From Sphingobacterium sp. HMA12 (GTDB taxonomy: Bacteria > Bacteroidota > Bacteroidia > Sphingobacteriales > Sphingobacteriaceae): a stretch of DNA of 64,000 nt. The notes below the pieces were generated by a model. That model made no database searches and was not told the origin of the DNA. It saw only the letters and a program-made list of their open reading frames with translations. The position numbers and the translations under genes are program-made. Location of the stretch: the NCBI RefSeq assembly GCF_002933815.1, contig NZ_BEYR01000001.1, forward strand, positions 3,125,091-3,189,090, given 5' to 3'. This document shows positions 37,019 to 45,173 of the stretch, in pieces (the stretch's first letter is position 1; every line of letters begins with the position of its first letter).

Positions 37019-37975
37019 GACGACCTTGCCCAGCAAGGTGGAATCTTCCATTAAACGATGCGCCTCTGGGGCCTCCTCAAATGGAAGAACACGAAACAGG
37101 ACCGGTTTAAAATCTCCGGTAACAATCTTAGGCCACACCTTAGCCAAGATCTCATTACGCAATACTTCTTTAAATTGACGATCCCTTGCTCTAAGGGTGC
37201 TTCCTGTCAATGTAATCCGCTTTTGCATCAATTTAAGCAAGTTCAATTCCACTTTTGCACCTTGCATGGCATTGATATAGACCAGATGCCCATCAGGGTT
37301 TAGAAGATCTATATTTTTTTCGAAATAAGCACCGCCTATACTATCCAAGATCACATCAACCCTGAGATCGGCCAATACCTGCTGGAAGTCTTCCCTTTTA
37401 TAATTAATGACTTTTGATGCACCAAGAGATTGGCAAAAAAGGCCTTTTTCTTCCGAACTAACGGTCGTATAGACTTCTGCCCCAAATAGGACGCCCAACT
37501 GAATAGCGGTACTCCCGATCCCGCCGGCTCCGCCATGAACTAAAAAGTGTTCACCAGCCTGCAGTTTTCCCCGACGAAAAACATTATCCCACACCGTGAA
37601 AACTGTTTCTGGAAGTGCTGCAGCCGCTTCAAAAGTCAGATTAGGCGGAATAGGAAGACAATGGCCTTCATATACGGAAACATAATTTGCATACCCGCCA
37701 CCAGCGACCAATGCACATACCGGATCACCGATATTCCAACGATCGACCAGAGGCCCCTTTGCGACAATAACTCCCGCCACCTCGAGTCCCGGAATTCGGG
37801 GATCGACACCTGCAGGAGCGGGATAGTTTCCCTTACGCTGAAAAACGTCCGGCCTGTTCACCCCAGCCGCCTTGACTGCTATCAGCACATCCAAGTCACC
37901 CATTGGGGGTTGTTCAAGCTCCTCAACATGCAATACCTCCGGACCGCCCGATTGGGTTATAACCACTGCTTTCAT
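37007..37975 (-). CDS. Zinc-independent quinone oxidoreductase (MDR superfamily)
   Basis: The 322-residue protein has GVNRPDVFQRKGNYPAPAG, VHGGAGGIGSTAIQLG (nucleotide-binding AGGIG) and the QOR-type C-terminus (RVLPFEEAPEAHRLMED). The zinc-ligand cysteines of alcohol dehydrogenases are not evident. Family members reduce quinones or alkenals with NADPH. It is a single gene convergent with the AraC gene. Confidence 0.9.
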   Translation of the reverse strand: MKAVVITQSGGPEVLHVEELEQPPMGDLDVLIAVKAAGVNRPDVFQRKGNYPAPAGVDPRIPGLEVAGVIVAKGPLVDRWNIGDPVCALVAGGGYANYVSVYEGHCLPIPPNLTFEAAAALPETVFTVWDNVFRRGKLQAGEHFLVHGGAGGIGSTAIQLGVLFGAEVYTTVSSEEKGLFCQSLGASKVINYKREDFQQVLADLRVDVILDSIGGAYFEKNIDLLNPDGHLVYINAMQGAKVELNLLKLMQKRITLTGSTLRARDRQFKEVLRNEILAKVWPKIVTGDFKPVLFRVLPFEEAPEAHRLMEDSTLLGKVVLTF

Positions 37976-38120
37976 CTGTGAATATTTATTTATTTATTAT
38001 GTTTTTATTCGTGCTCGTCTAGAGACCACTATTTTTTCTTCCAACTATTCGATGGGCCCATCCGTTGTTTAACCTTCATATTACCTATCCCGGAATACCG
38101 ACGTCTTCAGCTACGCATTT

Positions 38121-40883
38121 TTAGGATTTCTTCGGATATTTTTGTAGCCGTATATTGAGCGAGAGCATAAAATAACGGGCCAAGCGATTGTTTTGAACAT
38201 CCAATATATCGTTTCCGACAACCGCACGGGAGATTCCCGTATTCTGATTCATCAAATCAAATCCCTGAAACCGCAGCATACCCAGATTATTGCGTCCAAA
38301 AGTATATTCCAGATAGGCATTAATGATCGTTGGATTGATATTGCTCCATGAACTTGAATACCCTGCGTTAAACTTTTGAGACAACTCCAGTCCCATGGTA
38401 AAATGTTTGCCCATATAGGCCTTTGAACCCAAGCCCACAATCCCCGAATGCGCCGTAATATTATCGCGAACAGGCCAATCAAAAGTCGCCCGATTCAGCG
38501 AATAATTACCATTGAGCTCGGCCTCAAAAATATCGTTCCAGGCATAGCGAAATTGAATCGCCTGTGTGAATAAAAAATGTCCACCAAAGCTTTTCTTATC
38601 ATTGACATACGATATATTGTTGTAATAATCAGCATTACCGTTAAGGCTCATCTGTAAGTTATCCGAAAACAAAGAGGCTGTAAAAAGATAGTAACTTTTG
38701 ATATCAAAATAGCCTTCAGTATTCAGGTATGTTGTTTTTTGTACTGTTGAATTAGGCTCGATCGTACGGTTTGCCACAATTTTATCATTGACAAGGTTAT
38801 AAGCAAGACTAGCTTCAAGATATTGTCCCTTACGCGTCATGGATTTTCGGTATTTTGAAACTATGCTATGTGCAAATTCAGATTTCAGATCCTTGTTTCC
38901 AATAACAATATTCTGAGTATTGGTATTATCTACTACAGGTTGTATCTGATAAAAACTAGGCTGGTTATTTCGTCCATAATAATCTATAGCCAGATCCTCG
39001 TCTTTCGTAAACTTCCATTTTAGCCCCGCCGAAGGAACAAGATTGACATTCGGATAGGAAGTTCGTATGTTTTCATTCGTTAAAGCCCCGGTTAATTCTG
39101 AAGCCTGGACTGCAAAGCCCAAATTTATCTTAACATTTTTTCCTATATCCTGACGGTAAACCATCCCAACCTTATTATTAGCAAAAGAATAATCGTATTT
39201 TAAACTTAATGAATCTATCAAAAGAGGTTTCTCTTGAAGTGTATTATCGAAAGTCAAACGACTGGCATCAATTCTTGTATAATCAAAATCGTAATTGATC
39301 TCCAAAACACCGCCTAGATCCACAGGTTCCACAAGAGACAAACGGCTTTGGATATTTTTACTTTCATTATTGGATTGGATCATCTGATTTAGATAAGTAT
39401 TTGTGACCTTTGGAGGAGTCAGGCTACTATCTATGGCTGTATTATCATCACGCAACACCTCATCTTTATCTAAAGAGTTAAAGTCAGAATGAAAAGTATA
39501 CAATATTTTTCGGCCCGGTTTATCAAAACTACGCACATAAAACAGATCAAGGGCTGCTGCGGGGCTCTCGGTACTATTCGCTGCCTCATAGTTACCCGTA
39601 CTGCTCAGTATATTATTTCTTATCCGTCTATCTTTTAATGTTCGGCTTGTAGAATTGGTCCAGGAGAGTTTTGGAGAAATCTTTAATTGATCTTTAGGCG
39701 ACAGCTTCATGTCAAAGTCCCAGTCCATCTTGTGTGTCCGGTCAACCGACTTTATTTTGTAATCCTCATAGTTACTGATTGCTGTATTACTTCCTTTTCC
39801 AGACCCATAAATAGACTGCAAAAAAGAATTTCCTACCGTATTATTATTACGCTGTGTAAAAGAATATTTTCCACTTGCGTTCACCTTTTTGGATAGTGGA
39901 CTGGAAAAACTTGCTCCAATAGAACTTATCTTATTAACACCATCGGTGGGATCAGCAAAATCCGCCAATTCGCCCATTTCCCGTTCACGCTCCCCTCCAT
40001 TCGGAGAGCCGAATGAAAAGAGATTGGTATTTGTATTATTCATCGAAGACACGATAGAATATTCCTTTCCATTATCAAATCTATTCACCCCAATACTGCC
40101 CAGATAGCGCTCAGCGGTTCCCCCGCCCAATGTCGCCTGCCCAAAGGTGATTTTTTTCTTATCTTCTTTAAGGACAATATTCAGTACTTTCTCTGACTCC
40201 GTGCTTTTGATGCCTTTGGCCGTTGCTTCATCACCATAAAAATCAATGACCTGTACACTCTTGACAAAATCTGCCGGAAGGTTCCGTGTAGCCGTAAGTA
40301 CATCGCCACCAAAGAATTTTTTACCATCAACTTTTACCGACGATATCGCTTTTCCAAAAGCATAGACTGACCCGTCTCTGGATACTTGCACATTTGGCAG
40401 GGCTTTGAGCGCTTCCTCTAAAAGTGCCCTCCGATCGAACTGAAAAGCGTCCAAATTAAACTGCACGGTATCTTGCTTATAGACAATAGGTTTATATTTT
40501 TGGATAACGATTTCTTTGAGCAAGGATACATGTGGAAACATGGTCAATTTTCCTACATCTAATTTGGCTGTGCTACTATTGTATAGCGGATAACTTCTTT
40601 CGAGAATACTCAAACCTATCTGGCTACAGCTTATGCGAATGTCGTTGCCCAGAACACGTCCGAAGTGAAAATAGCCGGTAGCTGAGGTTGATGAAAACAA
40701 GGTATCCCGGGAACTCGTCAAATGCACGCTAACACCTTTCAGCGGACTGCCGGCAGTATCTACAACAATTCCATAAACTTCTTTTTTTGTCGCCTGACCA
40801 AAAGTGCTTTTAGGCAGAAAAAATAAGCTTATAATGGATAACAAAAGTATAAACCGGATTATATCCCCGCCCCTTAGTTTCAT
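38121..40883 (-). CDS. Outer-membrane beta-barrel family protein (TonB-receptor-like)
   Basis: The start is ATG 40881-40883 (an upstream TTG is rejected), giving 920 residues. A signal peptide ends near STFGQ. A carboxypeptidase-regulatory-like domain follows (KEVYGIVVDTAGSPLKGVSV). A plug-like region (LEEALKALPNVQVSRDGSVY, KVDGKKFFGGD, VQVIDFYG) precedes a long barrel with a QKYPKKS tail. This is the OMP_b-brl_3 type common in Bacteroidota. No SusD partner or substrate gene lies next to it, so its ligand is unknown. Confidence 0.85.
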   Translation of the reverse strand: MKLRGGDIIRFILLLSIISLFFLPKSTFGQATKKEVYGIVVDTAGSPLKGVSVHLTSSRDTLFSSTSATGYFHFGRVLGNDIRISCSQIGLSILERSYPLYNSSTAKLDVGKLTMFPHVSLLKEIVIQKYKPIVYKQDTVQFNLDAFQFDRRALLEEALKALPNVQVSRDGSVYAFGKAISSVKVDGKKFFGGDVLTATRNLPADFVKSVQVIDFYGDEATAKGIKSTESEKVLNIVLKEDKKKITFGQATLGGGTAERYLGSIGVNRFDNGKEYSIVSSMNNTNTNLFSFGSPNGGEREREMGELADFADPTDGVNKISSIGASFSSPLSKKVNASGKYSFTQRNNNTVGNSFLQSIYGSGKGSNTAISNYEDYKIKSVDRTHKMDWDFDMKLSPKDQLKISPKLSWTNSTSRTLKDRRIRNNILSSTGNYEAANSTESPAAALDLFYVRSFDKPGRKILYTFHSDFNSLDKDEVLRDDNTAIDSSLTPPKVTNTYLNQMIQSNNESKNIQSRLSLVEPVDLGGVLEINYDFDYTRIDASRLTFDNTLQEKPLLIDSLSLKYDYSFANNKVGMVYRQDIGKNVKINLGFAVQASELTGALTNENIRTSYPNVNLVPSAGLKWKFTKDEDLAIDYYGRNNQPSFYQIQPVVDNTNTQNIVIGNKDLKSEFAHSIVSKYRKSMTRKGQYLEASLAYNLVNDKIVANRTIEPNSTVQKTTYLNTEGYFDIKSYYLFTASLFSDNLQMSLNGNADYYNNISYVNDKKSFGGHFLFTQAIQFRYAWNDIFEAELNGNYSLNRATFDWPVRDNITAHSGIVGLGSKAYMGKHFTMGLELSQKFNAGYSSSWSNINPTIINAYLEYTFGRNNLGMLRFQGFDLMNQNTGISRAVVGNDILDVQNNRLARYFMLSLNIRLQKYPKKS

Positions 40884-40959
40884 CAAACAGACTTTGCAAT
40901 AATACAATTCAATATAAGAATTCTTAAGCTATTAACGTAAAAAGTTGTGATTTTGTATA

Positions 40960-40992
40960 AAAAAAAACGAGTTGTTAGGAAAACAACTCGTT
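40960..40992 (-). terminator. Ferritin gene terminator
   Basis: AACGAGTTGTT pairs with AACAACTCGTT, followed by a long T-run on the minus strand. It lies between ferritin and the outer-membrane protein gene. Confidence 0.85.
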
Positions 40993-41017
40993 CTTTCAAC
41001 TAATTTTTTATAATCTG

Positions 41018-41545
41018 TTACTCACCTGCAAAGGTAACCTTCACAAGATGTTTGTCAATTTCCCAACGACCTGTACCATCTTCACCAATGACATCAAATA
41101 ATTCCAGGATACGTCGTGCAACAAACTCTTCCTCTACTTGCTCTTCAAGGAACCATTGTACAAAGTTGAAGGTCACATAATCCTTCGCTTTGGCACATCT
41201 ATCAGCAATATTATTAAACTGCTCTGTGACAAACATTTCCTGCTCCAAAGTCTGCTCAAATACTCCGCGGAATGATTCGAAATCTTGTGGGATACCAGTA
41301 ATTTCCGGCGAGATCGCACGTCCACCACGATTGTTAATGTAGTTGAAAAGTTTCAACATGTGCTCACGCTCTTCGTTAGACTGCTTTGCAAAAAACTCAG
41401 CAGCGTTTTCCAACCCCTGATCATCACACCATGAAGACATTGCCAAATATAGTGCTGAAGAATGTGCTTCTACTTTGATCTGTGCATTTAGTATATTTTC
41501 GATCTCTTCTTTCAAAGAAGATTTTAATTTCAATAAATCTTTCAT
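41018..41545 (-). CDS. ftnA: Ferritin, nonheme iron storage
   Basis: The 175-residue four-helix protein carries ferroxidase ligands in IKVEAHSSALYLAMSSW (Glu), QSNEEREHMLK (Glu and His) and the later EQEMFVTEQ and EEQVEEEF helices. It stores iron as a 24-mer in the cytosol. It is monocistronic, with a TATCTTTG box about 65 bp upstream. Together with feoAB it gives the window both iron uptake and storage. Confidence 0.94.
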   Translation of the reverse strand: MKDLLKLKSSLKEEIENILNAQIKVEAHSSALYLAMSSWCDDQGLENAAEFFAKQSNEEREHMLKLFNYINNRGGRAISPEITGIPQDFESFRGVFEQTLEQEMFVTEQFNNIADRCAKAKDYVTFNFVQWFLEEQVEEEFVARRILELFDVIGEDGTGRWEIDKHLVKVTFAGE

Positions 41546-41609
41546 ATTTACCTTAAGTTTAATTTCTAAAACAATCTCAAGTGATACACCTTATCACCCG
41601 ATTACATTA

Positions 41610-41617
41610 CAAAGATA
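41610..41617 (-). promoter_or_regulatory. Ferritin -7 promoter box
   Basis: The minus strand reads TATCTTTG, an exact TAnnTTTG match, 64 bp upstream of the ferritin ATG. A -33 element was not found. Confidence 0.45.
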
Positions 41618-41860
41618 CATCCGATTTGGAAAGTCTGTATAAACAATCTGCAATACAAATTCAGTCTAAATTAGACAGACAAACCGCAACTTGTTTAGAA
41701 TCAATACAATTACAAATACCGTTCATTGATACTTTCAATAGCCCATAAATTTAAATAATGATAGTCATGTTACTCCAATAAATACCGATTTTCAATAGGT
41801 GTAGCTGTACATGAAAAGGATACTTATTTAATTTTAATTTAAATAAGCACGCTATATAAC

Positions 41861-41898
41861 AAAAAGCGGTGTATCTCTTGTTAGATACACCGCTTTTT
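41861..41898 (-). terminator. Terminator after the small Cys-containing protein gene
   Basis: AAAAAGCGGTGTATCT pairs perfectly with AGATACACCGCTTTTT around a 6-nt loop. It lies 25 bp past the stop of the minus-strand gene and can also work in the other direction. Confidence 0.85.
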
Positions 41899-41922
41899 TG
41901 TATATTATTATAAAATATATGC

Positions 41923-42297
41923 CTATGCCAAGACAGCAAAAGGCGATACCTGTAGACAGGTTCTGATAACCGAATTTAATTCCATCATAAATTTAGCGCC
42001 ATCCAACAGTTCGCGAAGCTGAAGCACATCCTCTACAGCAAGAATGAAGCATCTCTCTGTACGAAAAGGCATAACAATCTCAAAATCAGATGAACGTGTG
42101 GTATCATTGATCATACGTTCCACATCAATAGTATCCATGTGCTTCTTGAATTTCAAAAAGTCTGATACCGAAAAAGATGTCGTTTCGTTATTGTACTCTA
42201 ACCAGAAGCAATTTTTACGGCTACATTGATAAACCGTACCGGCTGTGGTAGAAAACACTTCTTCAACGTGCGCTAATGGACAAACCAATTCTGACAT
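41923..42297 (-). CDS. Small Cys-containing protein of unknown function
   Basis: ATG 42295-42297 is chosen: it follows a GAGAAGG stretch, and the upstream in-frame TTG overlaps a TATTTTTG -7 box (42325-42332). The 124-residue product begins MSELVCPLAHVEEVF and contains QCSRKNCFWLEYNN, so three cysteines could form a metal site. The remainder looks alpha/beta (FLKFKKHMDTIDVERM, FEIVMPFRTERCFILAVEDV). I do not recognise its function. It is flanked by terminators on both sides. Confidence 0.7.
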   Translation of the reverse strand: MSELVCPLAHVEEVFSTTAGTVYQCSRKNCFWLEYNNETTSFSVSDFLKFKKHMDTIDVERMINDTTRSSDFEIVMPFRTERCFILAVEDVLQLRELLDGAKFMMELNSVIRTCLQVSPFAVLA

Positions 42298-42324
42298 TTC
42301 TATTACCTTCTCTTTTAAACTGCT

Positions 42325-42332
42325 CAAAAATA
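42325..42332 (-). promoter_or_regulatory. -7 promoter box of the small Cys-containing protein gene
   Basis: The minus strand reads TATTTTTG, an exact TAnnTTTG match, 27 bp before the chosen ATG. Confidence 0.5.
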
Positions 42333-42507
42333 AATATTATTTATAATCAATCCAAGTAAATAACTGATTATTTTGATTAAATATAAATAAGCTTACTATT
42401 TGAAATTGCTGACAAGTTCTGAATCCCCTAAACGGCTTGCCAAGCACTTAAGACGAGGAAGCTAGCAGTTCCACAAAGTCAGCACAACTCGATGGCCACC
42501 ATAAAAA

Positions 42508-42535
42508 AAGGAGGTCAATTTAAATTGACCTCCTT
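42508..42535 (-). terminator. hpf terminator
   Basis: AAGGAGGTCAATTT and AAATTGACCTCCTT form a perfect palindrome just past the hpf stop, followed by a T-run on the minus strand. Confidence 0.82.
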
Positions 42536-42557
42536 CCTTAAAAGTATATAGTATATT

Positions 42558-42917
42558 TTAATCTAATTCTTCCTCTTCTTCTTCCTCCACGGAAAGTACT
42601 TCTTTGCGATTGCTAATAACGGTATTCTTCGTCTTTGTTTTATGTTTATTAATCTGTCTACGTAAGGATTCTACGGCGATATCTGTCGCCTCCTCAAAAC
42701 TCTTCGCCTGCCCTTTTGCGAAAAGTTGGCTTCCTGGAATGTTCAGTTTAATCTCTGAAATCTTATTTGCCTCGTCATCGACATTTTCCAATCGCAGGTA
42801 GCATTCACCACCGATAATTGAATCCAAAAACTGCTCTAATTTTCCTGTTTTCTTTTTAATGAATTCGATTAACTTTTGATCTGCATTAAATCGAATGGAT
42901 TGCACAGTAATGTTCAT
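42558..42917 (-). CDS. hpf: Ribosome hibernation promoting factor, HPF/RaiA family
   Basis: The 119-residue protein begins MNITVQSIRFNADQKLIEFI and has the HPF beta-alpha-beta pattern ending KSFEEATDIAVESLRRQINK, with an acidic C-terminal tail. It binds the 30S decoding region to inactivate ribosomes in stationary phase. It starts 14 bp after xerC. Its start is preceded by AAAGGAGG with a 4-nt spacer, a strong Shine-Dalgarno site that is rare in this window. Confidence 0.92.
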   Translation of the reverse strand: MNITVQSIRFNADQKLIEFIKKKTGKLEQFLDSIIGGECYLRLENVDDEANKISEIKLNIPGSQLFAKGQAKSFEEATDIAVESLRRQINKHKTKTKNTVISNRKEVLSVEEEEEEELD

Positions 42918-42931
42918 TTTTCCTCCTTTTT
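42918..42931 (-). promoter_or_regulatory. Strong Shine-Dalgarno site of hpf
   Basis: The minus strand reads AAAGGAGG followed by AAAA and the hpf ATG. This fills the whole xerC-hpf gap. Confidence 0.7.
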
Positions 42932-43813
42932 TTAAGCTTTTGGATGAGCTTGTTTATAAATAGACTTCAATCGTTCTGCTGAGTTGTGCGTGTACACCTG
43001 CGTTGCAGCAAGCCCCGCATGTCCCAGCAGTTCTTTAATTGCATTTAAATCCGCCCCGTTATCCAATAGGGCTGTTGCGAACGTATGCCTCAAAATATGA
43101 GGACTCCGCTTACCCTGCGTGGAAATCAGTGTTAAATAACGATGCACAATATCATAGATCAGCTTGGCATACGCTGGTTTACCTTCTTTCGTAACAATCA
43201 GTAAGCTGTTATTAGTATCAACAAATTGCGACGCCTTTTGTTGCAAATAGTTTTTCAATTCTTTTACTAAAAGATCATTTATCGGAACAAGCCGTTCTTT
43301 GCTCCTTTTACCTAATATAAGAATATTTTTATTAAAAAAATCTATATCCTGCTCCTTAATTTTCAACAGTTCGGCCAAACGAATTCCCGTACCAAAAAGT
43401 AACTCCATGACCATGTAATTCCGGCATGACTCAAAATCGTTCTGCTCTTGTTCCAGATGATCCAACAGAAGAACCAGTTTTTCTTTCTCGACAACGACGG
43501 GAAGCTTCTTTGCCGTCTTTAAGGCCTTAATAAGTGTCATGGGATTTTTATCCAGGCATTCCTCACGTTGAAGAAATTTAAAATAGGTCCGCAACGAAGA
43601 CATGCTTCGATTGACAGAACTCGCATTCTTACCAGATTCCATCATCTTCGCGAAGTAATGCCGTAAATCTCGATAAACAACATCCGATAACACGAGCCCC
43701 TCCGCATCCAAAAAAGACTGAAACATCTCCAACTCGTGTCGATAGGCAACAACCGTATGTTCTGAATATCTTTTTTCAATCTGTAAATACCGAATAAACT
43801 CCTTTTCCAACAT
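42932..43813 (-). CDS. xerC: Tyrosine recombinase XerC/XerD family
   Basis: The 293-residue protein has an N-terminal SAM-like core-binding domain and a catalytic domain. The visible active-site residues are Arg in TGIRLAEL, HILRHTFATALL (His-x-x-Arg), LLGHAG (His) and the nucleophile Tyr in TQVYTH. Xer recombinases resolve chromosome dimers at dif. The genomic neighbourhood rpsU-xerC-hpf suggests the housekeeping copy rather than an integrase. XerC versus XerD cannot be settled by motif alone. Confidence 0.9.
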   Translation of the reverse strand: MLEKEFIRYLQIEKRYSEHTVVAYRHELEMFQSFLDAEGLVLSDVVYRDLRHYFAKMMESGKNASSVNRSMSSLRTYFKFLQREECLDKNPMTLIKALKTAKKLPVVVEKEKLVLLLDHLEQEQNDFESCRNYMVMELLFGTGIRLAELLKIKEQDIDFFNKNILILGKRSKERLVPINDLLVKELKNYLQQKASQFVDTNNSLLIVTKEGKPAYAKLIYDIVHRYLTLISTQGKRSPHILRHTFATALLDNGADLNAIKELLGHAGLAATQVYTHNSAERLKSIYKQAHPKA

Positions 43814-43860
43814 AATTTCCCGCGCTATACTATCCTTAAATTACAAACTTAAAAGCACAA

Positions 43861-43890
43861 AAAAAAGGGAAAAGCAATGCTTTTCCCTTT
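43861..43890 (-). terminator. rpsU terminator
   Basis: AAAGGGAAAAGCA pairs with TGCTTTTCCCTTT just past the rpsU stop, ahead of xerC. It separates most rpsU transcripts from xerC-hpf. Confidence 0.8.
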
Positions 43891-43917
43891 ATATTTTTTA
43901 AATTCTCAGCGAATCAA

Positions 43918-44112
43918 TTAGTTAGCCACATCTTGATTCAAAGATTGTTTGTAAATCGCTTTTTTCACTTGAATGCGACGAGTTACAGATCTCTTTTCAT
44001 AAGCTTGACGTGAACGCAACTCTCTTAAAACGCCAGTTTTCTCGAATTTCTTCTTGAAACGTTTTAATGCTCTATCTAAAGATTCTCCTTCTTTTACATT
44101 TACGATAATCAT
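43918..44112 (-). CDS. rpsU: 30S ribosomal protein bS21
   Basis: ATG 44110-44112 gives a 64-residue product beginning [20 protein letters not shown], the bS21 signature; the upstream extension is rejected. The basic C-terminal half ([12 protein letters not shown]) is typical. A strong AAAGGAGG lies 12 nt before the start. In Flavobacterium, bS21 helps hide the anti-Shine-Dalgarno sequence of 16S rRNA, so an SD on rpsU fits feedback control. Confidence 0.95.
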   Translation of the reverse strand: MIIVNVKEGESLDRALKRFKKKFEKTGVLRELRSRQAYEKRSVTRRIQVKKAIYKQSLNQDVAN

Positions 44113-44124
44113 GCGTTGTATATA

Positions 44125-44132
44125 CCTCCTTT
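44125..44132 (-). promoter_or_regulatory. Strong Shine-Dalgarno site of rpsU
   Basis: The minus strand reads AAAGGAGG, 12 nt upstream of the rpsU ATG. Most starts in this window lack such a site. Confidence 0.75.
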
Positions 44133-44202
44133 CGTCGCTTTTAAAATTTAAAGTGGGACAAAGGTACAATATTTACATTGAATAAGAAAAGAAAAATAAA
44201 TT

Positions 44203-44835
44203 TTATATTAATTCAAATTCCTCCAAGATCATTCTCAAAGGTTTCTCCTTGGTACACAATGCGGTATGCCAACCTAATTGCTTAGCCGTAGCCAAATGTT
44301 GCGGGCTATCATCAATAAACAACGTCTCCGCGGGATTTAACTCCTGCTCCGTCATGACCAATTCGAAAATAGCAGCATCTGGTTTACGCATGCCAACCAA
44401 ATGTGAATAATAGGTTTTTTCAAAAAATCCTTCATTATCGGCAACAGCATATTTTTCATGAATATCATTCATACAGTACGCATAATGAATAGCATTATTA
44501 TTGCTCAACAAAAACGTGCGATACTTTTCTTTCAGTTGCAATAATAACGAATGATGTCCCTCGGGAACACCAATCAATAAACTGTTCCATGCTCCATCAA
44601 TTTGTGCGTCGGTCAAGGCAGGATTTTTAGTAATCGCACGAATCCCATCCCGGAATTGCGCAGCATTAATTTTTCCCTTGTCAAAATCATCAAAAAGTGC
44701 ACTTTGACCATGATGCCCAAAAACTTCGTCAACATTTTCTATACCTAACTGAGTAAAAGCAACTTTCAACTTCATAAAGTCGATCATGAAGATTACATTC
44801 CCATAATCAAGAACAATATTTTTAATTTTTTCCAT
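44203..44835 (-). CDS. HAD-superfamily hydrolase (YihX-like)
   Basis: ATG 44833-44835 gives 210 residues beginning MEKIKNIVLDYGNVIF, which places HAD motif I at the start. Motif II is FLLSNNN, motif III is GMRKPD and motif IV is LFIDDSPQHL. This subfamily dephosphorylates sugar phosphates or small phosphorylated metabolites; the substrate is unknown. It is a single gene. Confidence 0.87.
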   Translation of the reverse strand: MEKIKNIVLDYGNVIFMIDFMKLKVAFTQLGIENVDEVFGHHGQSALFDDFDKGKINAAQFRDGIRAITKNPALTDAQIDGAWNSLLIGVPEGHHSLLLQLKEKYRTFLLSNNNAIHYAYCMNDIHEKYAVADNEGFFEKTYYSHLVGMRKPDAAIFELVMTEQELNPAETLFIDDSPQHLATAKQLGWHTALCTKEKPLRMILEEFELI

Positions 44836-44924
44836 CGAATTATTTTGAAATACCAATACAAATATCGATAATTGCATCGTCAAAACGGCATAACCAATGC
44901 TAAAATTGACAAAACAAACGACCT

Positions 44925-44998
44925 GCTCCTATAGCTCAGTCGGTTAGAGTAGAAGACTCATAATCTTTTGGTCCCTGGTTCGAGCCCAGGTGGGAGCA
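44925..44998 (+). tRNA. tRNA-Met (CAT)
   Basis: The 74-nt cloverleaf has acceptor stem GCTCCTA / TGGGAGC (one T-G pair), anticodon stem AAGA.. with loop CTCATAA (anticodon CAT at 44959-44961), and T loop GGTTCGAGCCC. It lacks the usual initiator C1-A72 mismatch, so it is elongator Met or, less likely, tRNA-Ile2 with lysidine. Confidence 0.92.
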
Positions 44999-45005
44999 CA
45001 AAACG

Positions 45006-45040
45006 AAAAGTCGCTTTTCTGAATAAGAAAAGCGACTTTT
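45006..45040 (+). terminator. tRNA-Met terminator
   Basis: AAAAGTCGCTTTTC pairs with GAAAAGCGACTTTT around a 7-nt loop, directly after the tRNA. Confidence 0.85.
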
Positions 45041-45173
45041 TCTGTTTAATTCCCACTCTCCATCTATTAATCGCCAAATGTACCTCTTACCATCCACACA
45101 GGTTTACCATCTGTTATGGCCATTTTACAATTCGTTAGAACAATGCCCACGAGAACAACAAACCGGAACAACG

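Larger units (their letters stand above)
41546..41922. other. Intergenic region upstream of ferritin
   Basis: This 377-bp stretch holds the ferritin -7 box (41610-41617), an AT-rich inverted repeat CTTATTTAA...TTAAATAAG (41823-41847) and a strong terminator (41861-41898). No gene is supported in it. Confidence 0.6.

Noticed and set aside
40884..40907. Upstream TTG start for the outer-membrane barrel protein
   Set aside because: It adds a non-signal extension; the ATG at 40883 begins a normal signal peptide.
41823..41847. AT-rich inverted repeat CTTATTTAA...TTAAATAAG
   Set aside because: Its composition makes chance pairing likely and it has no defined position relative to a gene start.
42298..42327. 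Upstream TTG start for the small Cys-containing protein
   Set aside because: The TTG lies inside a TAnnTTTG promoter box, so it would be at or before the transcription start.
42932..43813. Tyrosine recombinase as an integrase of a mobile element
   Set aside because: It sits in the housekeeping order rpsU-xerC-hpf, has the normal XerC length, and no element ends or cargo are visible.
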